64,000 bases of DNA, from the NCBI GenBank assembly GCA_018105865.1, contig CM030865.1, positions 7,559,198 through 7,623,197 of the forward strand. Direction: 5' to 3'. This DNA is from Metaphire vulgaris. Its lineage: Eukaryota > Annelida > Clitellata > Crassiclitellata > Megascolecidae. The notes beneath the pieces are model-generated. The model worked only from the letters and a program-made list of their open reading frames with translations, was not told the origin of the DNA and searched no databases. A program made the position numbers and the translations under genes. Positions 55,400 to 64,000 of this stretch are shown one piece after another; position 1 is the first letter of the stretch, and each line of letters opens with the position of its first letter.

Positions 55400-55600
55400 T
55401 ATGTCTGTTACCTTCAAGCGTTCTGATTGATTGGCTGTGTGAGCGTTCTGATTGGTTACCTTCAAGTGTTCAAGTGTTCTGGTTGCTTGGCTGTGTGAGC
55501 GTGCTGATTGGTTGGCTGTGTGATGTTCTCAATGGTTACCTTCAAGCGTTCTGATTGGTTGGCTGGGTGAGCATTCTGATTGGTCGTTCTGGAATATTCG
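55400..55600. repeat. Imperfect tandem of 'gcgttctgattggttggctgtgtga'
   Basis: About six irregular copies of a 25-35 bp phrase, with 'ttaccttcaagcgttc' variants between them. No coding sequence. Confidence 0.75.
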
Positions 55601-55840
55601 TTGCCTTGAGCGAAGCGAGCCTGCTTCGCATTGCGCGATGTGGATAGATATTAGTATTATCCTGCACGCGAGCGAAGCAAGCATCTTTCTAGTTAAAAAG
55701 GTTAAAAGACTCGACACTCTTTTTTCATCGTTACCTTACTAATGGGACTTAAGCGGTCTGATGCAACAACCTCAGGTCTTAAGCGGTGTGTCTCAAGGCT
55801 CAATTTTCGAGTGCCTTCTTTAATGCTGTATGTGGCTAAA

Positions 55841-55910
55841 GCAGGAGATATAATCTCCTGCACTGGAAAATAATCATATTTTATGGAGGTATAATCTCCA
55901 TAAAATATGA
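55841..55910. repeat. Two adjacent perfect hairpins
   Basis: Hairpin 1: arms gcaggagat / atctcctgc (55841-55849, 55853-55861), 3-nt loop. Hairpin 2: arms tcatattttatggag / ctccataaaatatga (55874-55888, 55896-55910), 7-nt loop gtataat. The loop regions of both share 'ggag.tataatctcc'. Confidence 0.9.
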
Positions 55911-55914
55911 TGCA

Positions 55915-56222
55915 AGTGTGGAATTTTCAAGAGTCCAAGGGTCTGTAGCCACTATCAATCCAACATCTAAAGCAAATGGCAGTCTTTGCTGGGGTGTTTT
56001 CTGGAAGCTTTACTACATGACTGAAAAGCCTGTGTCGACGTGAGCCTACAGATGGACCAAGTTTGGTTTGACCAATAAGTTTGCATTTTTCCTCGTTCTG
56101 ATCGATCTGACACCCAATACCTGGTGCAAGTTGTGAATAAAAAAAGATTCCAACTTCTTCCAGTTGACCTTTGTCAGAGTCCAGGTCTCACTACTGTATA
56201 GCAAAACAGGCACTATGCAGTA
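55915..56222 (-). pseudogene. RTE-like LINE C-terminal fragment
   Basis: The minus strand encodes YCIVPVLLYSSETWTLTKVN, LESFFIHNLHQVLGVR and, after a frameshift, LFSHVVKLPENTPAK: the 'LLYGSETWTL', 'FHxRCLRxILGIxW' and 'LFGHVxRM' blocks of RTE proteins. Confidence 0.72.
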
Positions 56223-56699
56223 CCGTATTTTCATGCCAGGAACACGTGTATACCACACACATGCATAAAACGTGCGGTTTTGAGTAATTTATCTTTAAAA
56301 TAGTTGTATACCGCGCATGACGGGAATATAAGTCACTGCCGAGTCTAAGTTGCAGCCCCAACCAGAAATTTCCGGTAACCTCTTAGTAAAACGGGTTTTA
56401 AGTACTGATTGCACCAAAAAGATGCTGTTGAATGCAAATAATGCATAACAAATTGCGTAATAAATGAAATACAAAAGTCTGGTGTTTGGTGCTGTTTGTT
56501 TTATATTGGATATGGCGCTCTTTCATTAACAAAACCTATTTATTTAGCTATTTAGTTAGCGAATTCATTATTTAGCGCTAAATTTTGCTAGCTTAATTGA
56601 ATAAATTAGCGTGATGCAGTTATTGCGGAATCGTGATTGGTATCGTCACTCTGGAAAAATATCGTGTACTAATATCATGGTATCGTCAGTATCGTGCAA

Positions 56700-57480
56700 C
56701 ACTAATTCTGGCGAGTGACGCTTCAATGCTGATGCTGCTCTCCTGAGGACTTCGGTATTTAGAATTTTGTTGGACCAGCGAATGGACAGTAGTGACCGAA
56801 GACATCTGGTGTGAAAACCCTCCAAGACTTTGATATGTCGTTGGTATAGAGTCCAACATTCAGTGCCATATAATAGGAGACTGAGAACAGTTGGTGTATA
56901 TGCTTATTTTAGTTTTCGGCTGTATTCCACGTACTTTCCAGAGGTGCTAGCGTAGAGTCTGAAACTGGAAGAGGCCTTGTGTAGCCTGGACAGAATTTCG
57001 TCGTCAAGCTGCGCCCTGTCATTTAAAACAGAGCCAAGGTATGAGAATTTTCTGATCTGCTTGATTTCTTCATCATCAATTGTGATATGTAGTTGTTGAG
57101 TAGATATCTGAGGAGGTTGGTAAAGAACTTCCATTTTTGAAAGATTAATGGATAGATCAAAGTTTCTTGCTTCTGAGGTAAAGCTATTGCAAACCTCCTG
57201 TAAATCAGCTTCGCTACATATGTAAAGAAAGCTCAGTCATCGGCATGTAACAGCTCTTGAACCAGCTCTTCTAAAACTTTGGATTTTGCCTTCAATCTGC
57301 TTTCCATCCATACGAAATCAGACATAGACACCCTTGATTGAAGTTATGGTGGTTTCTTGGATAACGGCTGCGTAGTACAGGATGAATATTAGCGAGGGAG
57401 CCCACAGCCCTGCTTGACCCCATCCATGACATTAACACAAACTACGATGGGTCATTTAATAGCAGAGCTACTTCATATAG
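56700..57480 (-). pseudogene. RTE-like LINE RT fragment
   Basis: The minus strand gives GVKQGCG (motif B remnant, near 57410), LLHADD (motif C, near 57240), KWKFFTN-like sequence, IRKFSYLGSVLNDRAQLDDE, LLLYGTECWTLYQRHIKVLE, RCLRSLLSIRWSNKILNTEV and LRRAASAL. Several frameshifts. It lies just upstream of TTAA copy H. Confidence 0.75.
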
Positions 57481-57811
57481 GCGTTATCCATAAAAGGTAA
57501 AGGTAATGCCGTATTTGAACGAGCGTAGGGTCCCGCTGATCTCCGGTACTAGGTAAGCAGCGACGCAGGTGGCTTACACCATTAATTAACCCTTCTACTG
57601 TGCGCGATGAACGCAACTCGTCAACCGCTGTCTTTACTAATTCATGCGCGACGAATGCAACTCATCATGTCAGTTTCGTAGCCGTTCCTGTATTGTGCAC
57701 AATGAGAGAGACTCGTCTTATGCTATAAATCGCTTTAGTTGCTATCTATTCGCTAGATGACACCTGTTTATAGGTAATTCAGCTCTATTGTGCTAGGAAA
57801 TATATATATAT

Positions 57812-58620
57812 ATTATTATTATTATTATTATTCTTGACAATTTCTATAGCGCCGTAAACATGACATAGATCAAAATCAAAGGCACTTTACACAAATTTAA
57901 TTAAGCTGGATGGTAAAAGCGCTTTAGAATGTTATTTATGGTCGTCTTCGTCATCGTCATCTGATCTCTCGTCCGGTTCTTCCATGAGCTCAGATCCGCA
58001 GAGATTCTCGCCGATAGTGTCCATTGTCATTGCGGCGGTGGATGGCGCAGGATCTTGCTATGGTACCGGTCGCAGTTCCGCTCGAATGTGACCTGGATGC
58101 GTTGCATTAGGGATACGCCTGATCCAACCATGTCTTGCGCAGCGGATGAACGACGGAGCCAGTAGAACCGACTTTTTGGAGTCGAAGACGGCGACTCGTC
58201 GGCGCAATGACTTAGGTCGTTCCCACAGGCTAACGAAATGGCTGGTAGAAAGGAGGCGCACCAAAAAACCGCAAGACAATCCGAGGAACACGAACCGAAA
58301 CCGAAACGAGCGTAATAGTCACAGGTCGTTGTCGTTGTTGTTGTTATTGTTGGTGTTGTTGTTATTCGACGGCCCTCTGGCGACTGACGCTGTACCATAA
58401 TGGCGGCTGGTTGACGCCCACCACGACCCGTTTAGCGCCGAAAACGGCGCTCTCGCCGCTTTTTGCAGAGGTCTGGCCCGTTCACCCGGACGACGAGACG
58501 GTTGGAAAAGCGGACGCTTCCAAAACCGGAACAAAAGACCGAGATGACTCAAAAACGACCCGATAGTTTGCAGGTGCAATTTCACCTCACGGTCGCTTTG
58601 GTTAGCGCCCTCTATCGAAT

Positions 58621-58622
<2 letters not shown>
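57812..58622 (-). mobile_element. LINE/SINE-like insertion with (AAT)n tail, minus strand
   Basis: In reverse it ends 'gcgctatagaaattgtcaag' followed by (aat)n (57812-57838 in plus coordinates), the 3' signature of the CR1-like LINEs here. The 5' part is GC-rich with small overlapping frames and a (gtt)n stretch (58326-58362). It is comparable to the insert at 36213-37050. No protein family is recognised. Confidence 0.55.

Positions 58623-58623
<1 letters not shown>

Positions 58624-58668
<45 letters not shown>
58624..58668. repeat. (AT)n microsatellite
   Basis: About 20 AT units with one interruption, between the insert and the first unit of copy H. Confidence 0.95.
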
Positions 58669-58670
<2 letters not shown>

Positions 58671-59604
58671 ATCTTTGGACCGAAATGTCAAACCTTGGCC
58701 TGCGCTTGTAGGAAATCGCTTGAATAAAACGACTTGCTGGGTTAGACTTGATGTATCTCCACCAAATGTGGACCGATTTTCAAACTTATTGGTTTATTTT
58801 CTTCCACTGACACCCCCTAAAACTTTGCCGCTCACCCGATTGGGGTTACCACTGAAAAATTTTCACTACATTGCTTTGAAAAAATTTTGGAGGAAGGGTG
58901 CTATTTTAGCCTGTAAAGTGGACCTACACCTATATTTCTTTGTTTGGCATGGATGGTTAGAAAGAGGAGTAAAAAGGCTAAACAATGGCGTATACCTCAT
59001 CTTCTTAGCTCTTATATAGCCTGAGATATCGCAAATTCAAAAAATTACACAATTTTCTCGAAATTCGTAACCAATACTTACATGTGGACAAAGATGTCCA
59101 GGTTAGACTTGATGTATCTCCGCCAAATGTAGACCGATTTTCAAACTTATTGATTTATTTTGTTCCACTGACATCCCCCTAAAACTTTGCTGCTCACCCG
59201 ATTGGGGTTACCACTGAAAAATTTTCGCTATGAAGCTTTGAAAATTTTTTTGGGCAGGGGTTCTATTTTAGGCCGTGGAGTGGACCCTACCCCCAAATTT
59301 CTTTTTTGGCACGGACGGTTAGAAAGAGGAGAAAAAGGCTAAACAATGGCATATACCTCATCTTCTTAGCACTTATATAGCCTGAGATATAGCAAATTCC
59401 AAAAAAATACAGTTTTCAAATTTGAAGAACGTTTCTCCAAAAAATAATTCCCCGGTACGGCGTCTAAAAATTTAATCCCAGGTAAAGAGGTTAATCTAGA
59501 GTAGGTTGCCATTACTCATCTCTCTCGACCTGCGTTTTACCTTCGCAGCTTAGAGCTGCTACCAATTCATCGACACCTAAGCAATGTACAGCTTGGTTGG
59601 CCGC

Positions 59605-59700
59605 CGGCACCATGATTAGATCCCGGGATGGTCACCCATCCAAGCACTAACCGCACTCGACGTTGCTTAACTTTGGTGTTCTGGCGAGAACCGGTAGCAC
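59605..59700 (-). ncRNA. 5S rRNA-like sequence (SINE head)
   Basis: The minus strand reads 'aagttaagcaacgtcgagtg' (5S box A / intermediate element, compare AAGCTAAGCAGGGTCGGGC), 'ggttagtgcttggatgggtg' and 'accatcccggga' (box C, compare GGTTAGTACTTGGATGGGAGACCGCCTGGGA). The 5' third of a true 5S gene is replaced by unrelated sequence. There is no T-run terminator at the usual place, so this is a SINE head or pseudogene and not a working rRNA gene. Confidence 0.75.
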
Positions 59701-59740
59701 AACGCCAAATAGGCCAAATCCATACCAGGTTTCAATTTGG

Positions 59741-60700
59741 GAAACTAGACTGACCATGATGATGACCAGCTCAGCCATTCCCTTGCATAGGGCAGACTGG
59801 TGATCATTCTGTGCATCAACATGTTGCTTCAGGTTGCAATTTTTTTGCAGGTTATCAGAAGTCCCATTTGGTCGCTAGCCTGTTTATAAACATCTGAATT
59901 TGAGCTTCATGCCAAGGTCTCTTACCTAAGCCCTTCAACACACAGGTCTCATACACAGTGTTAGGCATAGGTGGACAGGCAACAGTCGAGTCAGTGTCAG
60001 AGGCTTTAATCTTGTTGAGTTGATTTATGGCAGTTTGATGGGTCCACAATGTCACAAGCTCCTATTTAGCTTGTGGGGTTCTTTTCTTTTCAATGTCAAA
60101 TGTACTTTAGTTTCTCTCCGTCTTAACGTATTAACCAATCAACAAAGCACTGAGCAAAAGTTAATTCTAATATGTTCGTTTCTACTCATGTAAGCATTTC
60201 TATAAAGTACGGTCGAACATCATCAAAACCGATTTCTACTTTGATGGTTGAACATCTTCAAAACCACTTTCTATAAATTCTATAATTCTCCATTTCTCAA
60301 ATTTCTATCCGTTATCAAATATTCTTGACAACGTTCTATTTCAATTTCTCCTCACCAACATCACCACATTCTACTCCACTCACCACAGCGTCCTTCGCTC
60401 GACTGCTCCCTGTCTTTCACCTTCACGTCTATTCATTCACTCCCGCCACTATACAGCATACAGATACCATGCAGACACCATCAATGCGCACACCAGCTCA
60501 TCTCTCACACACACCCAGCCAACCTAAATACACATAAACATATACAAACAACCAACCTAAATATCACTTTGTGACACACAAATATTTCATCACACTGGAG
60601 TTAGAGGGAAGCATATTAAACCCATCAGACAGACTGATGATACTAAGCATCGCAAATCAGAGGGTTATTACTGGTGGCTTCAATCTCTTTGGTCTGTTAG
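59741..60700. other. Intergenic or intron, no gene recognised
   Basis: A minus-strand frame (59855-60055) encoding KASDTDSTVACPPMP and KGLGKRPWHEAQIQMFINRL could be a relic of a transposon-encoded protein, but I do not recognise it. 60350-60600 is C/A-rich. Confidence 0.4.
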
Positions 60701-60860
60701 ACAGCTACAGTCCTGTGCAACGTTCCCTCTAAGCGAGAGGTAGCAATGCGCGCTGCTCTAGCGGCATTGTGCAAGGGTCATTGAGTGTTGTGCAACATTT
60801 TTACAACATTAGGCCTATATATTAAACGTAGAAATGCGAAAGCGTATTGCATAGCCCAAA

Positions 60861-60864
<4 letters not shown>

Positions 60865-60919
<55 letters not shown>

Positions 60920-60934
60920 ATATATATATATATA
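60865..60934. repeat. (AT)n microsatellite
   Basis: About 32 AT units with short breaks, inside the hAT element. Confidence 0.95.
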
Positions 60935-61465
60935 ATCATGGATAATTCAAATATTCCTATTGTTACCAGTCAAAATTAAATATGACGATCAATCAGCTAC
61001 ATACTTTTAATAACTTTAATATAATAGATGCCAGCACAGTAGCACCGTTAAAGTTGTCTTATATGGTGGCTATGTGGCATCACTAGCCGTTTAGCATGGG
61101 CGGTTCCTGGAGACAGCAAATTTTTCCATAATCAAAGTTTGCTTGATTCCAAATCGTTGTGAGTCAAAAGCTACTCTGCCTACTCATATCGACAACTGAC
61201 AGTATTGATTGATATGGCCAAGAAAACATTGTCTATGAAAATTTTGACACGCTCACCTTTAGGCCCTACTTATTTGGCAAGCATTCAGTTCGAATCATTT
61301 TTGTCGCATATCCTTTGACTCCGTGAGCAGAAAATTTATCCAATTTCCACCTATCCCAGGCTTTACCAGTCGAGAACTCGCCACTTGCTTTTGCCCAGCA
61401 CCAAATATACACATAACAACACCGCCATCGGAAACTTTAACCATCTTAAGCAACAGAGAATACCA

Positions 61466-61806
61466 CAGGCAAAGTCTGAATGCCAATCACTTTTGATATA
61501 CAAGAGATAGTGCCCTAATTTTTGAAAAAAACTTGATTAATAGGTCCTCTTCTCTTGCCTGTCAAAAGTGATAGCCATTCACACCTCTGTCAATACCATT
61601 CTCTGTAGTTTAAAAATGTCTAATTCAAGCAATACAGGCAAAAGTATGAATGTCAATCACTTTTGATATACAAGAGATAGTGCCCTAATTATTGAAAAAA
61701 CTTGATTACTAGGGCCTCTTCACTTGCCTGTCAAAAGTGCTAGCCATTCACTCATATGCCAATACCATTCCCTGTAATTTAAAAATGTCCAATTTAATTC
61801 TTAAGT
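61466..61806. repeat. 170-bp tandem duplication with internal inverted repeats
   Basis: Two units start caggcaaa at 61466 and caggcaaaa at 61635. Within each, 'tgaatg.caatcacttttga' is the near reverse complement of 'tcaaaagtgatagccattca' about 90 bp later, so each unit can fold into a stem. Located inside the hAT element at 60718-62348. Confidence 0.85.
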
Positions 61807-62429
61807 TCTTACCCCGTAAGAGGTATGTTTGTAGCTGAGTTTTCCATAGAAAATGATAATTAATCAGTAAGTGTGGCCCTGAGCCCTGAGGTCTCATGTA
61901 GGAAGTCTAGTTGACTCATCAAAGCCTTCTTGGCTTCAAAGAGAGGTGGCGCTAGAGTGGATCAAATCAGAGTGCTACAGTAGTTGCTGGGACAATTCAC
62001 ATATGCCTACTGTATTTTAAAGGGATAAAGCGCACATCTCTGATAATCCGATTTGAGCCACTTTGATTTTAACCTTTCTCAACCTTTGGTCGGGAGGAAG
62101 GTCAAGAAAGGTCCATCGCTTCATTCATCGCTTCTCGACCAAAGCGATGAATGTAATGAAACATTCAAGTTCCATTTTTGATCACGATTTACAGAAGTTT
62201 GAACTTTAACGGATTATGCCACAGAGTTTCAAACTGTGTTATGCTAGGCTGATTATTTAGCTATTCTTCATTTGCTACACTGGGATGAAAGTAGCTGCGC
62301 GGGGATGCTGGATCAGCTGTGCACTCGCGCAGCTTAGAGGGAACGTTGGTCCTGTGTCATGTGATGGTGTAGAGATAGTGACACTGACTTACCATGTCAT
62401 AGGGTCATGACAGTGGTATTTTAGCGGCG

Positions 62430-64000
62430 ACATAGTACCACCATCATCATCATCATCGTCATCGCGGTAGGAGGGCAGGTCAAAGACGCCCCCGACCGAC
62501 TCTGGAACAGGCGGCTAGTGGAGCATTTATATACACTGCCTACTCGGATCGGAGGCCACCTATACGAACGGCACCTAGGCAGCCGTCAGTTCTTTCCGTT
62601 CGAACTCTTCGACACACGTTGCAGAGTCCCCCGTCTTCAGTAGGATGCATTCCCTTGTCCCAAATTCGTTACTCTGGTGAGCAGCTACGTGATTTGCGTT
62701 TAACGAATCCGGTCATTTCACAATCCGTTCGTAAGACACTGTTCAAACTTCACATTTGGCGACCACATCGCCTTGAGTTATCCGTGTCGTGCCTAGATGA
62801 GTCCCAGGCCACTCGTGGAGTGCGTGTGAAAAACTGTTTCCGACTGGGAACGTGGAATGTACGTTCTATAAGGAGCAAGTATACGGCGGTCATGAATGAA
62901 ATTGTCTCCAAAGAACTTGACGTCCTTATCGTTACCGAATCATGGCATGAACGGTCATCCGATGTTGCAGTTTGTAATGCTGCGCCACCAGGCTACACTT
63001 TTCAAAGCCAAGCACGATCTGCTTCTCGAGGCACAATTGGTCAAAACTGTGACTCAAGAGGGGGTGGTATCGTAGTATACCATCGTGCTGCTTATAAAGC
63101 AAAACAAGTCGACATCAATGTTACCACGACTACCTTTGAGTCAATGTGCCTGACATTTTCTATGCCAGATGGCCCTTGCACTGTCCTTTCCATCTATCGG
63201 CCAGGTTCACAACCTGTTACAAGTGAATTTTTCAGTGAACTGGAGCAGTGTCTGGAGCAATTAGCCATATTCAATTCGCATGTGATAGTGGCTGGAGATT
63301 TTAATATTCATATGGAAAGACCTTCTTTGCCGGATGTTAAAACTCTTAGTGCTATCCTTCATCAATTTGGGCTCGTACAACTGGTCAATGAGTCAACTCA
63401 CATCAATGGAGGATGTTTGGATCTTATTATCACTCGTGAGGATGTTCCTGCATCTGATATTCAAATATGCACGCCTGCAATATCAGATCATGGCCTTGTC
63501 TCGGCATCCTTTCCGCTTCCTTCCAGCAAGCCTGTCTACATCCTCAGGAATGTGCGTAACTGGAAAAAGTTTGACGGTGAAGCATTTTGCCAAGGCCTTC
63601 AATCAAGCCCTTTGTGCCAAAACCTAGAAGACCTTGCCTCTGCTTCTGTGAGTACACTGTTTGAACTATACGATTCAACAACAAGACGGTTACTTAATGA
63701 TCTCCTTCCAGTACGCAAGGTTAAGATTCGTCATAAACCTCTGTCACCATGGTTTGACGCAGAATGCAGAACATTTCGACGTCGTGTTAGGAAGTGTGAG
63801 CGGAAATTCAGACAAACAAAGAACCCGGATGACCGTCGTGAGACTGTACTTATGATCATGGACATGCATAAGTTTTTTCGTGACAAAGAAAGAAACTACT
63901 GGGAGTGTCAAATTTCACGTAATGCTCACTCCTCTCGTAGACTCTGGAAAACATTCAATGATATTCTCGGTCGTACAAAGCCTTCGAATTCACAACTGAA
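62430..64000 (+). CDS. CR1/L2-like LINE protein: APE endonuclease, open to the window end
   Basis: One frame is free of stops from just after a TAG near 62430 to position 64000. The endonuclease begins at about 62840 (RLGTWNVRSI). It shows VLIVTESWHE (catalytic Glu), GGGIVVYHR, VLSIYRPGSQP, VIVAGDFNIHME, NGGCLDLIIT and ISDHGLVSASF, all key residues present. It is followed by the CR1/L2 linker (LSPWFDAECRTFRRRVRKCE, NYWECQI, RRLWKTFNDILG) that precedes the RT. The first Met in frame (62892) is already inside the domain, so the true start is upstream, perhaps a non-ATG or an earlier codon lost in this copy. The RT must lie beyond 64000. Confidence 0.88.

Larger units (their letters stand above)
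57586..59494 (+). mobile_element. TTAA-flanked dimeric element, copy H
   Basis: TTAA at 57586-57589 and 59491-59494. The left end has three repeats with core 'gcgcgatgaacgcaactcgtc' or close variants (about 57601, 57648 and 57698) and a hairpin variant 'ctatctattcgctagatg'. After a foreign insert (57800-58660) come two tandem units of about 360 bp (markers 'ccaaatgtggaccgattttc' at 58763 and 59123) and a right end finishing 'aggtaaagaggttaa'. The exact TTAA on both sides within the SINE makes this the cleanest example of the target. Confidence 0.82.
57495..59740 (-). mobile_element. 5S rRNA-derived SINE, split by TTAA copy H
   Basis: On the minus strand the head (59605-59700) is 5S-like. The body continues 'gtaatggcaacctactctaga' to the TTAA at 59491, is interrupted by copy H, and resumes from 57585 down to about 57495 ('gtgtaagccacctgcgtcgc', 'tagtaccggagatcagcgg'). 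The same body without interruption is seen at 32720-32800. A 5S head plus unrelated body is the definition of SINE3-class elements. The RNA polymerase III promoter would be internal (boxes A and C). Confidence 0.7.
60718..62348. mobile_element. hAT element, 1.6 kb, perfect 17-bp ends and 8-bp duplication
   Basis: Ends caacgttccctctaagc (60718-60734) and gcttagagggaacgttg (62332-62348). Exact 8-bp duplication gtcctgtg at 60710-60717 and 62349-62356. Subterminal 'tgcgcgctgct' and 'ctgcgcgg' words follow. The interior holds an (AT)n (60865-60934) and a 170-bp tandem duplication (61466-61806). No transposase motif is visible, so it is nonautonomous or gutted. Confidence 0.92.

Noticed and set aside
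55841..55910. MicroRNA precursor
   Set aside because: Stems of 9 and 15 bp are too short for a typical animal pre-miRNA.
59605..59700. Functional 5S rRNA gene
   Set aside because: Only boxes A to C are similar; the 5' third differs, no terminator follows, and the body is shared with another SINE.
50000..64000. Further DNAJC3 exons (first TPRs, signal peptide)
   Set aside because: I scanned the minus-strand frames for the family blocks before the linker exon and saw none; they are probably right of the window.

Overview
The window looks like nuclear DNA of a multicellular animal, probably a marine invertebrate; the exact group cannot be named from sequence alone. The evidence is one spliced host gene with short exons, introns of 6-12 kb and canonical GT/AG sites, AT-rich intergenic-type sequence full of microsatellites, and a dense load of eukaryotic retrotransposons and DNA transposons. 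There are no operons, ribosome binding sites or CRISPR arrays.

Host gene. On the minus strand the window contains the middle part of DNAJC3 (P58IPK), an ER-lumen co-chaperone made of TPR repeats followed by a J domain. Six exons can be placed by conserved protein sequence, splice sites and matching codon phase: 49770-49913, 39527-39708, 27095-27320, 20814-20934, 10483-10615 and 241-386. They join in frame into about 316 residues and end inside the J domain just after the HPD helix region. The signal peptide and first TPRs lie beyond the right edge, and the C-terminus lies beyond the left edge. Everything else up to about 50 kb is intron; 50-64 kb is probably the next upstream intron.

Intron content by region. 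1.3-4.7 kb: an RLE-type (R2-like) LINE on the minus strand. 5.0-7.6 kb: a DNA transposon with long inverted ends and a decayed transposase. 7.8-10.4 kb: an RTE-like LINE. 11.3-14.7 kb: decayed L2/CR1-like pieces holding a twin-primed (5'-inverted) LINE with an 11-bp target duplication. 15.2-20.3 kb: TTAA-flanked repeat elements, one carrying a complete 3.2-kb RTE insertion. 21.6-26.9 kb: two hAT MITEs, two CR1-like LINE pieces and another TTAA element. 27.7-30.5 kb and 33.6-35.0 kb: inverted-repeat elements with CCGTAT termini, each holding a nested element. 30.9-32.7 kb: a foldback element with a TTAA element inside. 35.9-37.7 kb: a TTAA element split by a GC-rich insertion. 38-46.4 kb: hAT MITEs and many LINE fragments in both orientations. 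46.4-48.4 kb: a TTAA element and a second foldback element. 50.2-50.8 kb: a CCGTAT MITE. 52.8-53.7 and 57.6-59.5 kb: more TTAA elements. 53.9-55.0 kb: a two-block satellite of about 160 bp. 59.6 kb: a 5S rRNA-derived SINE. 60.7-62.3 kb: a hAT element with a 17-bp perfect terminal repeat and an 8-bp target duplication. 62.4-64.0 kb: an undisrupted LINE endonuclease reading frame that runs off the end.

The most interesting structure is the TTAA-flanked family. Seven to nine copies share a two-unit (about 355-360 bp) tandem body and a left end with three short repeats. The core word of those repeats is the same within a copy but different between copies. The nested insertions also give a relative history of the locus.
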